From Myroides guanonis (GTDB lineage: Bacteria > Bacteroidota > Bacteroidia > Flavobacteriales > Flavobacteriaceae), in assembly GCF_900114085.1 (NCBI RefSeq), contig NZ_FORU01000007.1:62001-126000 (forward strand): a stretch of 64,000 nt of DNA. The letters are read 5' to 3'. The notes beneath the pieces are model-generated. The model was not told the DNA's origin, did not search any database, and saw only the letters and a program-made list of their open reading frames with translations. Positions 38,848 to 47,987 of the stretch are shown here, in pieces. Each line of letters opens with the position of its first letter. Within the stretch, counting starts at the first letter, position 1. Both the position numbers and the translations under genes were made by a program.

Positions 38848-38880
38848 AAACAGCTTAGAATTTCACACTCTAAGCTGTTT
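38848..38880 (-). terminator. Hairpin terminator after the 594-residue gene
   Basis: AAACAGCTTAGA/TCTAAGCTGTTT (38848-38859 with 38869-38880) with a 9-base loop, 13 bases after the stop codon. The T tract on the minus strand is poor. Confidence 0.7.
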
Positions 38881-38893
38881 GTATCTTTAAAAA

Positions 38894-40678
38894 TTAATTG
38901 CTTAATTCCATTTTAATTCTTTCCAATTCCTTTAAAATCTTTGAATTGTCTTTTTGAAAATAGTTAGATGTGTTTTCAAACAAGTTTTTGTAATAATCAA
39001 TACCGTTTAGAATATTGTTTTTTAATTTCTCCAATTTCTTCTTTGCAATAACACTAGAGTCTGCCGTAATTGCACTAAGTTCCTTTTTAAAGTGTTCTCG
39101 ATACATTTCCAATTCTTTTATTAAAAAATTAGGACGGTTCTCGTGTTTCATAACATTCTCCTTACCATAGATATGTTGAATCATTTTTTCTAATGATACT
39201 TCTTTATCAAAATAAGCCATGTTTGGACCAGGACAAACTACAACTCCTTGTGCCTCTCCTTTGATTGGTAAGTTTTGCTCCATCAAAGAAGCATTAGCTA
39301 GACCAATACACAAACACGATTTTTCTGTAATAGATTCTATTTTAGAAATATAATCATCATCACTTAAAGTTGATTTTATATCTTTAAGAGCTTTGATTTC
39401 TTTCGTCTGATACTTCTTAGAAGCTGTACACCATCCTTCAATAGAATGTGTTTTGTCAAGAGCTAAGTATTTTCTAGGACATGAACTACCATACTTTTCA
39501 TTTGCATTGCGAAGTTTATTGATAGCTTCATTGGTCGTTCCTCTAACAGTATTGAATGGAATGCCCAAAGGAGATATACTACTTAAATAGAGGTCTTTTT
39601 CCTTTGCGTCTGCTAAAAGCTTACGAGTTTGAACATCAACAGAAGTTGCCTCAGGAACCAATAAAAATGGACTACCCCACCCTACAGAATCTACTTCGTA
39701 GGTGTCTAATAAAAATTGATGTTCCTCAGCAGTACCTATTCCGCCTTGAACAGTGATTTTTAATTCTAATGGTTCTTCTGGAGTGTAACGTTGTTTTTCT
39801 TCTAGCGCATTACAAAGTAATTTATGAGTTGTTGCGATTAACTCTTGTCTTTGGTTTTTAAATTCAGCCATAATTGGGCCTAATAAAAATCCATCAGTAG
39901 CAAAAGCATGTCCACCACAATTTAAGCCAGATTCAACACGATATTCAGACACCCATATTCCTTTTTTAGCCAAGAAACTACCTTGAATAAGAGCAGATCT
40001 ATAGTCACTCACCTTTAAAACAATTTTCTTATCTAAAGCTTTGTGCTGCTGTGGATAGAAAACATCAAAAGATTCAAAATAGCTAAATAATCTTGGATTC
40101 ATACCTGCCGACAATATCAAAGAAGATTGAACCTTGCTTTCTGCAAATCCACGTAATGCAGCATGAGCATCACTATAAATAGATGGTAATACTTCTTTTC
40201 CGTTATATTGTTCTCTATCGACCTTGGTCATTATATTCACATCAATAGACCCCGGCTTAAAATAACTCTCAAGGACTTCTTTAAAACGTTCAAAACTTAA
40301 ATTGTCTAAAACATATTGTTCAGCTTGTTCCTTAAGAATAGAACTATCAGGTAAAACATTTAAAAATTCAGTTACTCTTTTTTTACTGTCTAGAAGTTCT
40401 TTTTTAAAGTTAGAGAACTTTTCTTTTACTATAGTATCAACCGTATCTAGGTAAGCTGTAATTCGTTTGGCTCTGAAATCCTCTACTTTTCTACCGATCT
40501 CTTTATAAGGTAACTCAAATTTTTCACTATAAAGCTTATTCAATCTTTCAATTAGCTCATCATCCATTACAGAAATAACCGAGGAAATTCCAAGATGGGC
40601 AACTCTAATTGGACTATCAATCGTATAAGCTAAGCCCATTACTGGAATATGAAAAGTATGTATTGGGGTTGTTTTCAT
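38894..40678 (-). CDS. Uncharacterised 594-residue protein, FMN-barrel-like with cysteine-rich C-terminal half
   Basis: I do not recognise a named family. The N-terminus (TFHIPVMGLAYTIDSPIR, 8-25; GISSVISVMDD, 30-40) and the centre (TVQGGIGTAEEHQFLLD, 309-325; SVGWGSPFLLVPEATSVD, 331-348) resemble the barrel and phosphate loops of nitronate-monooxygenase or glutamate-synthase-like FMN proteins. Between them is a long helical insert (about 42-150). NCGGHAFATDG (253-263) looks like an active-site loop. Five cysteines fall in conserved-looking settings after the barrel: C400 (SSCPRKYL), C417 (GWCTAS), C455 and C457 (CLCIGL), C482 (VVCPGP); they could hold an Fe-S cluster or a metal. The last 95 residues are helical and lysine-rich. 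No signal peptide or membrane helix. Single-gene unit with a -7 box at 40711-40704. Confidence 0.85.
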   Translation of the reverse strand: MKTTPIHTFHIPVMGLAYTIDSPIRVAHLGISSVISVMDDELIERLNKLYSEKFELPYKEIGRKVEDFRAKRITAYLDTVDTIVKEKFSNFKKELLDSKKRVTEFLNVLPDSSILKEQAEQYVLDNLSFERFKEVLESYFKPGSIDVNIMTKVDREQYNGKEVLPSIYSDAHAALRGFAESKVQSSLILSAGMNPRLFSYFESFDVFYPQQHKALDKKIVLKVSDYRSALIQGSFLAKKGIWVSEYRVESGLNCGGHAFATDGFLLGPIMAEFKNQRQELIATTHKLLCNALEEKQRYTPEEPLELKITVQGGIGTAEEHQFLLDTYEVDSVGWGSPFLLVPEATSVDVQTRKLLADAKEKDLYLSSISPLGIPFNTVRGTTNEAINKLRNANEKYGSSCPRKYLALDKTHSIEGWCTASKKYQTKEIKALKDIKSTLSDDDYISKIESITEKSCLCIGLANASLMEQNLPIKGEAQGVVVCPGPNMAYFDKEVSLEKMIQHIYGKENVMKHENRPNFLIKELEMYREHFKKELSAITADSSVIAKKKLEKLKNNILNGIDYYKNLFENTSNYFQKDNSKILKELERIKMELSN

Positions 40679-40703
40679 ATATTTATTTGTTTTAATAAAA
40701 CAA

Positions 40704-40711
40704 CAAACATA
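40704..40711 (-). promoter_or_regulatory. Candidate -7 box of the 594-residue gene
   Basis: TATGTTTG on the minus strand, 25 bases before the ATG; no correctly spaced -33 TTG. Confidence 0.5.
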
Positions 40712-40726
40712 TAGAATCCCAAAACT

Positions 40727-40752
40727 AAAAAGCCTGACAAAAATCAGGTTTT
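40727..40752 (-). terminator. Terminator downstream of ytxJ
   Basis: On the minus strand AAAACCTGA/TCAGGCTTTT with one wobble pair and a short loop, followed by T residues; it lies about 125 bases after the ytxJ stop. Confidence 0.6.
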
Positions 40753-40875
40753 AAAAAAATGTTTATTTTTTTATGCGATAAATATAAAGTGGTTATTTAA
40801 ATAAATTATTTACTCCAAATCTAATTAATCTAACTGATAATCAACGTAATTAGATATTAAATAGTTAACTTTATA

Positions 40876-41211
40876 CTATTCTAGAACGATTTTAGACGCA
40901 AGAGTACCATCAATATTTTCATGTGTAGAGCTATGAATAACTTTACTATTGGAAACGATCAATAATTGAGGGGATTGATGCTGTATTTCTAATTGTTGCG
41001 CAATATCATTGGATATAGAGCGATAGTTTATTAAATCGAGTAGATAAGATTTAGTGTTGTTTTGAGCGAATTCACTTTCAAAATTTCGTAGAGCCATTTT
41101 GCTAATAAAGCAGCGCGTACTGTGTTTAAAAATAACTATAGGAGATTCAGAAGAACTTTGGATTGCGTTTTGAAGTTGTTCTTCATTTTCTAAAGGAAGC
41201 CAATTTATCAT
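40876..41211 (-). CDS. ytxJ: Bacillithiol-system redox protein YtxJ-like
   Basis: A 111-residue thioredoxin-fold protein of the YtxJ (monothiol bacilliredoxin-like) family. The active cysteine is C34 in FKHSTRCFISKMAL, the family signature (one cysteine, with the partner position replaced by Ser). Such proteins are thought to act on S-bacillithiolated proteins, and Flavobacteriaceae are among the groups that carry bacillithiol genes; no bsh genes are in this window. I chose ATG 41211 (MINWLPLENEEQLQN): the TTG of the frame upstream lies in a -7 box. It is divergent from clpB. Confidence 0.88.
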   Translation of the reverse strand: MINWLPLENEEQLQNAIQSSSESPIVIFKHSTRCFISKMALRNFESEFAQNNTKSYLLDLINYRSISNDIAQQLEIQHQSPQLLIVSNSKVIHSSTHENIDGTLASKIVLE

Positions 41212-41220
41212 GTTTTTCAG

Positions 41221-41228
41221 CAAAAATA
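41221..41228 (-). promoter_or_regulatory. Candidate -7 box of ytxJ, close to the start codon
   Basis: TATTTTTG on the minus strand, only nine bases before the ATG, which would leave an mRNA leader of a few bases. The nearest TTG is 14 bases upstream, shorter than the norm. Confidence 0.5.
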
Positions 41229-41271
41229 CATCATATATCAGACAAATTGTCGTTTTTTTAAGATTAAAATA

Positions 41272-41306
41272 TTGTTAAAAATGCCAAATTGACGTATTTT
41301 TAACAA
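41272..41306. repeat. 11-bp inverted repeat upstream of clpB
   Basis: TTGTTAAAAAT (41272-41282) and its exact reverse complement (41296-41306) are separated by 13 bases, 47 bases before the clpB ATG. It could be a regulator-binding dyad; it does not match CIRCE (TTAGCACTC arms). Confidence 0.6.
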
Positions 41307-41352
41307 TGGAATATAAATTGTAAATAGTCTAGTAACCAAAAATAAATTGAAT

Positions 41353-43941
41353 ATGAACACTAATAATTTTACAATCAAATCACAAGAGGCCTTACAGCAA
41401 GCACAGGTAATAGTGCAATCGTTGGGCCAACAACAAATTGAAAATGAGCATATTTTCAAGGGAATACTAGATGTAGATGAAAACGTAAGCCCATTCATAC
41501 TTAAGAAGCTTAACGTGAATGTTGAACTTTTTAAACAAATGCTAGATGCTACTATTCAAAGTTTTCCTAAAGTTTCGGGAGCACAAATAGGATTGTCTCG
41601 TGAGGCAGCAACAGCTATTAGTGAAGCACAGGCTATTGCACAAAAAAACAATGATGAGTATGTATCTATAGAATACTTAATCTTAGCCATTTTTAAATCT
41701 AAAAGCAGAGTAGCACAAATATTAAAAGACCAAGGAGTTACTCAAAAAGACTTAGAGGTTGCTATTGATGAATTAAGAGGTGGTGAACGAGTTACATCAG
41801 CTTCAGCAGAAGAGACATACAATTCCTTAAACAAATATGCTAAGAACTTAAATCAATACGTAAAAGACGGAAAGCTTGACCCAGTTATAGGAAGAGATGA
41901 GGAAATACGAAGAGTATTGCAAATACTTTCTCGTAGAACTAAGAACAACCCAATGTTAGTTGGAGAACCTGGGGTCGGTAAAACAGCTATTGCAGAAGGA
42001 TTAGCCCACCGTATAGTACAAGGAGATGTTCCTGAAAATCTTAAAGACAAGCTAGTTTTCTCTTTGGACATGGGAGCTTTAATAGCAGGTGCTAAATACA
42101 AGGGGGAATTTGAAGAACGTCTTAAATCAGTTGTGAAGGAAGTTACTAATGCTGAAGGTACAATTATACTTTTTATAGATGAAATACACACATTAGTTGG
42201 TGCTGGAGGTGGTGAAGGTGCTATGGACGCGGCTAATATATTAAAACCAGCTTTAGCAAGAGGAGAGCTTCGAGCTATAGGTGCAACAACTTTAGATGAG
42301 TATCAAAAATACTTTGAAAAGGACAAGGCATTAGAAAGACGTTTCCAAAAAGTGATGGTTGACGAACCGGACACAGAAAGTGCCATCTCAATACTTCGAG
42401 GAATCAAAGAGAAATATGAAACACACCATAAAGTTCGAATCAAAGACGATGCAATCATTGCGGCAGTTGAACTTTCTCAAAGATATATTACAAACAGATA
42501 TCTTCCAGATAAGGCAATTGACTTAATGGATGAGGCAGCTGCTAAATTGCGAATGGAAATAAATTCTAAACCAGAGGAACTTGATGTTTTAGATAGAAAA
42601 ATCATGCAACTTGAGATTGAAATAGAGGCAATCAAAAGAGAAAATGATGAACAAAAACTGAAAGCATTGGGATTAGAATTAGCAAATATAAAAGAAGACA
42701 GAAATGCCATCTTTAGTAAATGGAATGCTGAAAAAGAAGTAGTAGACAAAGTACAGAGTATCAAACAAGAGATTGAAGACTATAAACTAGAAGCAGAACG
42801 AGCAGAACGCGATGGAGATTATGGGAAAGTTGCAGAGCTTCGCTATGGTAAAATTAAAGATTCGCAAGAAGAATTAGAAAAACTTCAATTACAATTAGCA
42901 GAAAAACAAGAAGGAACTTCTTTAATCAAAGAAGAGGTTACTAGCGAAGATATTGCGGAGATTGTAGCAAGATGGACTGGTGTACCTGTAACTAAAATGT
43001 TGCAAAGTGAACGAGAAAAACTGCTTCATTTAGAAGATGAATTACACCATCGAGTTGTAGGACAAGAAGAAGCAATCGAAGCGATCAGTGATGCGGTTCG
43101 AAGAAGTAGAGCTGGATTACAAGATCCTAAAAAACCAATTGGTTCATTCTTGTTCTTAGGAACTACTGGAGTTGGTAAAACAGAATTGGCAAAAGCATTA
43201 GCAACTTATATGTTTGATGATGAAAATGCGATGACTCGTATCGATATGAGTGAATATTCTGAACGTCACAGTGTGAGTAGATTGGTTGGTGCACCTCCAG
43301 GATATGTAGGTTATGATGAAGGAGGACAGTTGACAGAGGCAGTTCGTAGAAAACCATACTCTGTAGTGCTTTTGGATGAAATTGAGAAAGCACATCCTGA
43401 TACTTTTAATATCCTTTTACAAGTATTGGATGAAGGACGATTAACGGATAACAAAGGTCGATTAGCTGATTTTAAAAACACTATTATCATTATGACTTCG
43501 AATATGGGAAGCGCTATCATACAGGAGAAATTTGACGAAGCTGATGGTGATATAGAAAAAGCATCAGAATCAGCAAAAGACGAGGTATTACAAGTGTTAA
43601 AACAAACTGTAAGACCGGAATTCATAAACCGTATAGATGAGATTGTGATGTTCACTCCGTTGTCTAAAAAGAACATATTAGATATTGTAGATATTCAATT
43701 AAATGGCATCATTAAAATGTTGCGAACTCAAAACATCATTATGGATGCTACTGAAGAAGCAAAACAGTATCTAGCAGAAAAAGGATTTGATCCACATTAT
43801 GGAGCAAGACCAGTGAAACGAGTTATTCAAAAAGAGGTGCTGAACAAACTTTCTAAAGAAATACTATCTGGAAATGTAACAGCAGAAAGTATCATACTTT
43901 TGGATTGTTTTGATAATGAGTTGGTTTTTAGAAACAAATAA
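41353..43941 (+). CDS. clpB: ATP-dependent chaperone ClpB
   Basis: An 862-residue Hsp100 disaggregase. The Clp N-domain occupies about 1-145; the first AAA+ module has Walker A GEPGVGKT (from 204) and DEIHTLVG; the coiled-coil middle domain (about 395-520) shows that this is ClpB and not ClpA or ClpC; the second AAA+ module has Walker [10 protein letters not shown] (from 603). It rescues aggregated proteins with DnaK. I chose ATG 41353 ([15 protein letters not shown]); the frame could open at TTG 41347. A strong inverted repeat precedes it and a 23-bp hairpin follows. Confidence 0.96.
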   Translation: MNTNNFTIKSQEALQQAQVIVQSLGQQQIENEHIFKGILDVDENVSPFILKKLNVNVELFKQMLDATIQSFPKVSGAQIGLSREAATAISEAQAIAQKNNDEYVSIEYLILAIFKSKSRVAQILKDQGVTQKDLEVAIDELRGGERVTSASAEETYNSLNKYAKNLNQYVKDGKLDPVIGRDEEIRRVLQILSRRTKNNPMLVGEPGVGKTAIAEGLAHRIVQGDVPENLKDKLVFSLDMGALIAGAKYKGEFEERLKSVVKEVTNAEGTIILFIDEIHTLVGAGGGEGAMDAANILKPALARGELRAIGATTLDEYQKYFEKDKALERRFQKVMVDEPDTESAISILRGIKEKYETHHKVRIKDDAIIAAVELSQRYITNRYLPDKAIDLMDEAAAKLRMEINSKPEELDVLDRKIMQLEIEIEAIKRENDEQKLKALGLELANIKEDRNAIFSKWNAEKEVVDKVQSIKQEIEDYKLEAERAERDGDYGKVAELRYGKIKDSQEELEKLQLQLAEKQEGTSLIKEEVTSEDIAEIVARWTGVPVTKMLQSEREKLLHLEDELHHRVVGQEEAIEAISDAVRRSRAGLQDPKKPIGSFLFLGTTGVGKTELAKALATYMFDDENAMTRIDMSEYSERHSVSRLVGAPPGYVGYDEGGQLTEAVRRKPYSVVLLDEIEKAHPDTFNILLQVLDEGRLTDNKGRLADFKNTIIIMTSNMGSAIIQEKFDEADGDIEKASESAKDEVLQVLKQTVRPEFINRIDEIVMFTPLSKKNILDIVDIQLNGIIKMLRTQNIIMDATEEAKQYLAEKGFDPHYGARPVKRVIQKEVLNKLSKEILSGNVTAESIILLDCFDNELVFRNK

Positions 43942-43986
43942 TTATTATTACTCTTGAAAGAAGTTTCTAGATGAAAAGTATTGATA

Positions 43987-44034
43987 CTCAAAAGAAAATG
44001 GCTACACAATTTTGTGTAGCCATTTTCTTTTGAG
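43987..44034. terminator. Bidirectional hairpin between clpB and OmpA-like lipoprotein gene
   Basis: A perfect 23-bp stem (43987-44009 with 44012-44034) and a 2-base nominal loop, with AAAAGAAAA and TTTTCTTTT stretches in the arms. Confidence 0.85.
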
Positions 44035-44043
44035 CATTACCGT

Positions 44044-45048
44044 TTAACTAATTTTTATGAGCTCAACACGTCTATTCTTTGCTTTATTTTCTTCGCTATC
44101 GTTAGCCACTAAAGGTCTTTCAGCTCCAAAACCTTTAGCTACAAGTCTTGTTTTTTCAATACCCTTAGAAATTAATTCACTCATCACTGATTCTGCTCTA
44201 TCAGTTGAAAGATTCTTGTTGTGAGCTGCATCTCCACTATTATCAGTATGTCCTTCAATAACTATTTTTAAACTAGGATCACTCTTCAGAACTTTTGTAA
44301 TTTCATCAACAGCTTCCCTTCCTTCAAATGTCAAATTGGATTTGTCAATCTCAAAATTAATATATAGAATAGATTTCCCCTTCTCAGAGAGATCTTTTAG
44401 AATCTCATCAGAAGATAACTTAGTAATAGTTTGTTTTAAAGGTTCTTCTAAAAGAATATTTAATTTTCCTGAAGCATTATTTGCAGAATATTGAATATAA
44501 ATATTACCTTTTGTTTTTGACCGAATTACATAAAATTTTATTTTTTCCCCAAAATATCCAATATCACCCTCATCACCTTTATTAGGATCTTGTTTGTTAT
44601 ACCTCTCGTATTCTTCTTTGGATATTTCTCCATCGAAAACCTTTACAGCTCCGATAGAAACAAGATAATCTTCAAGACTTTTTTCAAAATAGCGTTGTGA
44701 AAACTCTTCGTTCTGGTCAGCACTTACATTTATTTTATACAGTTTTCCTTCTACAGCTGTCATAACACCATCAATTGGAAAAAAACAAACGTCAAACTTC
44801 TTTTGTAAGGGCTTGTTTTGAGCTACTAGCCCCTTGGGTAAATTAAAGTATGGAAAATCACCTAAATCAGCCTCAGAAAATGAAATACTATCTATATTAA
44901 ATTGTCTGATAGTATTATTGACAGGATTAGGCAGATCATCTTGATAAGTTTGCTCCATCTTATTTTCTGGAGTTTCCAGTTGTTTCGGAGTTTGATTACA
45001 CGCTAGAGCCATTATAGATCCAACAAGTACTAGAATTGTTTTTTTCAT
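44044..45048 (-). CDS. OmpA family lipoprotein
   Basis: A 334-residue lipoprotein: signal MKKTILVLVGSIMALAC, about 200 residues of unassigned beta-rich sequence, then an OmpA peptidoglycan-binding domain (about 220-334) with INFEIDKSNLT, IEGHTDNSGD, STDRAESVMSELISKG, KGFGAERPL and NRRVELIKIS. The middle part has no domain I recognise. As for other lipoproteins of this layout, it should link the outer membrane to the wall. Single gene; no consensus promoter found. Confidence 0.9.
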   Translation of the reverse strand: MKKTILVLVGSIMALACNQTPKQLETPENKMEQTYQDDLPNPVNNTIRQFNIDSISFSEADLGDFPYFNLPKGLVAQNKPLQKKFDVCFFPIDGVMTAVEGKLYKINVSADQNEEFSQRYFEKSLEDYLVSIGAVKVFDGEISKEEYERYNKQDPNKGDEGDIGYFGEKIKFYVIRSKTKGNIYIQYSANNASGKLNILLEEPLKQTITKLSSDEILKDLSEKGKSILYINFEIDKSNLTFEGREAVDEITKVLKSDPSLKIVIEGHTDNSGDAAHNKNLSTDRAESVMSELISKGIEKTRLVAKGFGAERPLVANDSEENKAKNRRVELIKIS

Positions 45049-45171
45049 CTTAAATAGTTATTGTAAATACAATCCTAAAATTCTTTATAAAAGTTTTTAA
45101 AACCAAATTATTTTATAATAAAAAATCAAGTTAATATTAAAACAGATTGAATCTATGATTTATCCCCTAAT

Positions 45172-45203
45172 AAAAAAGGTGCGTGTTTCAAACACGCACC
45201 TTT
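45172..45203 (-). terminator. Terminator of the LEA-like lipoprotein gene
   Basis: On the minus strand AAAGGTGCGTGTT-type stem (45203-45190 with 45188-45175) followed by T6; GC-rich core GGTGCGTG. Confidence 0.88.
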
Positions 45204-45241
45204 ATATTTAAAATCAATAAAATGATATTACTTAATCAAAA

Positions 45242-45853
45242 TTATTTTTTAATTAATCCCGAAATACCCTTGAGTAAATCATTGTCAACAGTAATATATC
45301 CTGGGTAGTAAATGTCCTTTCCTGCAATTCTTACAGAAGGTTTAATTTTTAAAACGATTAGACCGTTTCCTTTACGTGTAAGTATATCGCTTAATAGTTT
45401 TTCAGCTCCCTTTTTCTCATCCGTAACACCAAATAGATTTGCCTTAAATGCTAGAGGAACCACTTTACTTTGTCCATTAGCTAGACTCAGGCTTTCATTT
45501 ACACTACCTTCAAAGAAGGGTTTACCTTGTATTTCTAATAAATATTTAAAAGGTCCCATTGGAACAGCTTCTCCTGTTGGATTACTCACTTTCATATTTA
45601 CAACAGCTTCTAGGGATAAATCTTTTCTCAACAACCCTAAAGCAACACTGGATAAAGATGATAATGACAAACCTTCAAAATTATTTCCGATAGCCATACC
45701 CCCTGCTTTCAAATCATGGACTGATTCTACTTCATAAGTGTACTTTTTTAGCATATCTGCTTGCGCCTTTGGATTCAATGAACTACATGCTGTTAACAAC
45801 AGTGAAGCAAAAGCTATAAAAGATACAATCTTAATTTGTTTCCATTTATTCAT
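45242..45853 (-). CDS. Lipoprotein with LEA14-like beta fold (tentative)
   Basis: A 203-residue lipoprotein with signal ending LLLTACSS (C23). The mature part has alternating short strands: AVVNMKVSNPTGEAVPMGPFKYL, GKPFFEGSVNESLSLANG and VVPLAFKANLFGV, the pattern of LEA14/WHy domains (a strand with (S/N)NPxG, then F(E/D)G and an outer strand). That assignment is tentative. No operon partner; a full consensus promoter lies just upstream. Confidence 0.72.
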   Translation of the reverse strand: MNKWKQIKIVSFIAFASLLLTACSSLNPKAQADMLKKYTYEVESVHDLKAGGMAIGNNFEGLSLSSLSSVALGLLRKDLSLEAVVNMKVSNPTGEAVPMGPFKYLLEIQGKPFFEGSVNESLSLANGQSKVVPLAFKANLFGVTDEKKGAEKLLSDILTRKGNGLIVLKIKPSVRIAGKDIYYPGYITVDNDLLKGISGLIKK

Positions 45854-45873
45854 GATGTCAATTTTTTATAATG

Positions 45874-45902
45874 CAAATATAACTGATTGTAAATTCTTTC
45901 AA
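45874..45902 (-). promoter_or_regulatory. Promoter of the LEA-like lipoprotein gene
   Basis: TTG (45902-45900), an 18-base spacer and TATATTTG (45881-45874) on the minus strand, 20 bases before the ATG at 45853. Confidence 0.72.
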
Positions 45903-46011
45903 TAAAAATAGCTTTATGAAGTAATCAAAATACGATAAAAAAACAACGAAACTAACTTGAATAAAAGTTTAGAACTTCACTGATTCTAATAAAAAATCAA
46001 AACATCCTAAA

Positions 46012-46992
46012 TTAATAACCTAAAACCCATGAAAAAATCAAAGGTGCTACTATTGTTGCATCAGATTCAATCACATAACTAGGGGTATCTACGTCTAATT
46101 TGCCCCAGGTAATTTTTTCATTGGGAATACACCCAGAATAAGATCCGTAGGAAGTTGTTGAATCAGTTATCTGGCAATAATAACGCCATTTAAGTATGTT
46201 TACTTTCTCTAAATCTTGTTCTAACATAGGTGCAACACACATAGCAAAATCACCTGCAATCCCACCCCCTATTTGAAAAAATCCAATACCTTGACCAATA
46301 GCATTTCTTTCATAGAAATCAGCCAACCAAACCATATACTCTATACCGCTTTTCACAGTCGAAGCATGAAGCTCTTTTTTAATTACATAGGAAGCAAAAA
46401 TATTTCCCATTGTAGAATCTTCCCATCCTGGAACAACAATAGGTAAATTACATTCAGCAGCAGCCAACATCCAAGAGTTTTTTGGGTCAATTTCATATTC
46501 ATCTTCTAATAAACCACTCAACAGTAGCTTATACATATATTCATGTGGAAAATAGCGTTCATTCAAGCTTTCTGCATCTTTCCATATTTTCTCGATGTGA
46601 CATTGAATTTTTCTAAAGGCTTCCTCTTCTGGAATACAAGTGTCAGTAACACGATTGAATTTTTTACTGAGTAATTCTAATTCATCTTGAGGTGTTAAAT
46701 CACGATAATTTGGAATTCTTTTATAATGTGAATGAGCTACAAGATTCATAATATCTTCTTCTAGATTAGCACCAGTACAACTGATAATGTCAACTTTTCC
46801 TTTGCGAATCATTTCTGCTAAAGAAATTCCTAATTCAGCTGTACTCATTGCACCAGCGAGGGAAATCAACATTTTACCCCCCGATAACAAATGAGCTTCA
46901 TACCCTTTAGCAGCATCCACTAGAGTAGCCGCATTAAAATGCAAGTAATTTTTTTCGATAAATTGAGAAACTTTTCCTTTTTTCTGTTCCAT
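46012..46992 (-). CDS. Deoxyhypusine synthase-like protein (paralogue 1)
   Basis: A 326-residue protein of the deoxyhypusine synthase (DHS) family: GAMSTAELGISLAEMI, SCTGANLEEDIMNLVAH (NAD contact), VPGWEDSTMGN, GGGIAGDFAMCV, ISDSTTSYGSYSG, and the active-site region KITWGKLDVD with K298 at the position of the catalytic lysine of eukaryotic DHS. Eukaryotic DHS modifies eIF5A with spermidine; bacteria lack eIF5A, so the substrate here must differ, and polyamine chemistry such as aminobutyl transfer is an inference. A close paralogue lies at 58.6 kb beside speA. This copy is alone, with 1.2 kb of gene-free DNA upstream. Confidence 0.9.
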   Translation of the reverse strand: MEQKKGKVSQFIEKNYLHFNAATLVDAAKGYEAHLLSGGKMLISLAGAMSTAELGISLAEMIRKGKVDIISCTGANLEEDIMNLVAHSHYKRIPNYRDLTPQDELELLSKKFNRVTDTCIPEEEAFRKIQCHIEKIWKDAESLNERYFPHEYMYKLLLSGLLEDEYEIDPKNSWMLAAAECNLPIVVPGWEDSTMGNIFASYVIKKELHASTVKSGIEYMVWLADFYERNAIGQGIGFFQIGGGIAGDFAMCVAPMLEQDLEKVNILKWRYYCQITDSTTSYGSYSGCIPNEKITWGKLDVDTPSYVIESDATIVAPLIFSWVLGY

Positions 46993-47436
46993 GTAAATTT
47001 GCTTTTATTGTATCTATTTCAAATTAAAAATCTGTTTCTTAAAAAGTCATTAAATAGTTTCAATATTAACATAGAAAAATTTTATGAGTTCCTAAAAAAC
47101 AGAAAGTAAAACTATTGAGATTAAATAAGAGCAAAATTATCCTATGATAATTAGTTCCTGAATTTTAAAAAAAGAAAAAAAGTAGTAAATATTGTGTTTA
47201 TTCTAAAAAAACAATCCGTATAACCTTTTTCTCCACCTATGTATAAAATTTCTTTTATCGGTTTATTCATAACTGCATTTCATTCAAATCGTTTAGGCAA
47301 ATCTGGATTCGCAAGAAAAAGAGGAAACTAAAACTTATATAAATCAGCATGAAAAGACTTGCAAAACATTATGACATTGAACTATAACTTTGACAAAAGT
47401 GCCATCTCAAGGATTTGTCATCCGTGAGTTCTCCTG

Positions 47437-47466
47437 TCTGAACTATAATTTATATTTAGGAGACAG
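47437..47466. repeat. Diverged intergenic repeat, copy A
   Basis: Begins TCTGAACTATAATTTATA and ends AGGAGACAG. It matches copy B (47988-48016) at 27 of 30 positions (two substitutions, one missing T). Confidence 0.7.
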
Positions 47467-47744
47467 AAACTTGGAAACACGAGTATTACGAACTGATGAA
47501 GTAAAATGAAGAATGAGTGAACCAACTCTAGTGGGTTTCCTTTACCTATCCTTTCTATCGCAAAACTAGAGGAAAATATAAAGCACGTTTTGTATTGTGA
47601 TTATTTTGATATCATTTGATATATAATGATTTAAAATATTTTATAAATAGCTATATATCAGTGCTTAATAATATTATAAAAGTGCTTTGTTCGGGAGCGC
47701 TTCGGGGATTTCTAGTGTTTACTTGGGCTAGAGGCCCGTTTACC

Positions 47745-47777
47745 GAACAAGACCCGAACAAGACCCGAACAAGACCC
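47745..47777. repeat. 11-bp tandem repeat
   Basis: Three perfect copies of GAACAAGACCC followed by a partial GAA. The arms CCCGAAC can pair with GTTCGGG at 47689-47695. Confidence 0.85.
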
Positions 47778-47987
47778 GAAGGAAACTCAAATAAAACCTG
47801 AGATTTTGTGTTTTTTATCACCTAATCTTGTGGATTTAGTATCTAAGTTCGATTTAAGAAATAAGTGCTGCTATAAGCATAAACATAACCATAAAGGATA
47901 TCAATAGCCTTTTTAAGAGGGTTTTATAAAAAAAATAACCTCTTTGTTTAAAAGAGTTATTAGAGGAGCTTAGAGGTAGGAAAATTA

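Noticed and set aside
41272..41306. CIRCE/HrcA operator before clpB
   Set aside because: The arms (TTGTTAAAAAT) do not match the CIRCE arms and the spacing is 13 rather than 9.
43163..43676. Minus-strand ORFs inside clpB
   Set aside because: They overlap the conserved second AAA+ module in another frame and show no domain; shadows of clpB.
47745..47777. CRISPR-like repeat
   Set aside because: Units are 11 bp with no spacers and no cas genes in the window; a plain tandem repeat.
47616..47801. 61-codon plus-strand ORF across the tandem-repeat island
   Set aside because: Its C-terminal half is just the translated 11-bp repeat (NKTRTRPE-type text), there is no domain, and the surrounding region has no coding character.
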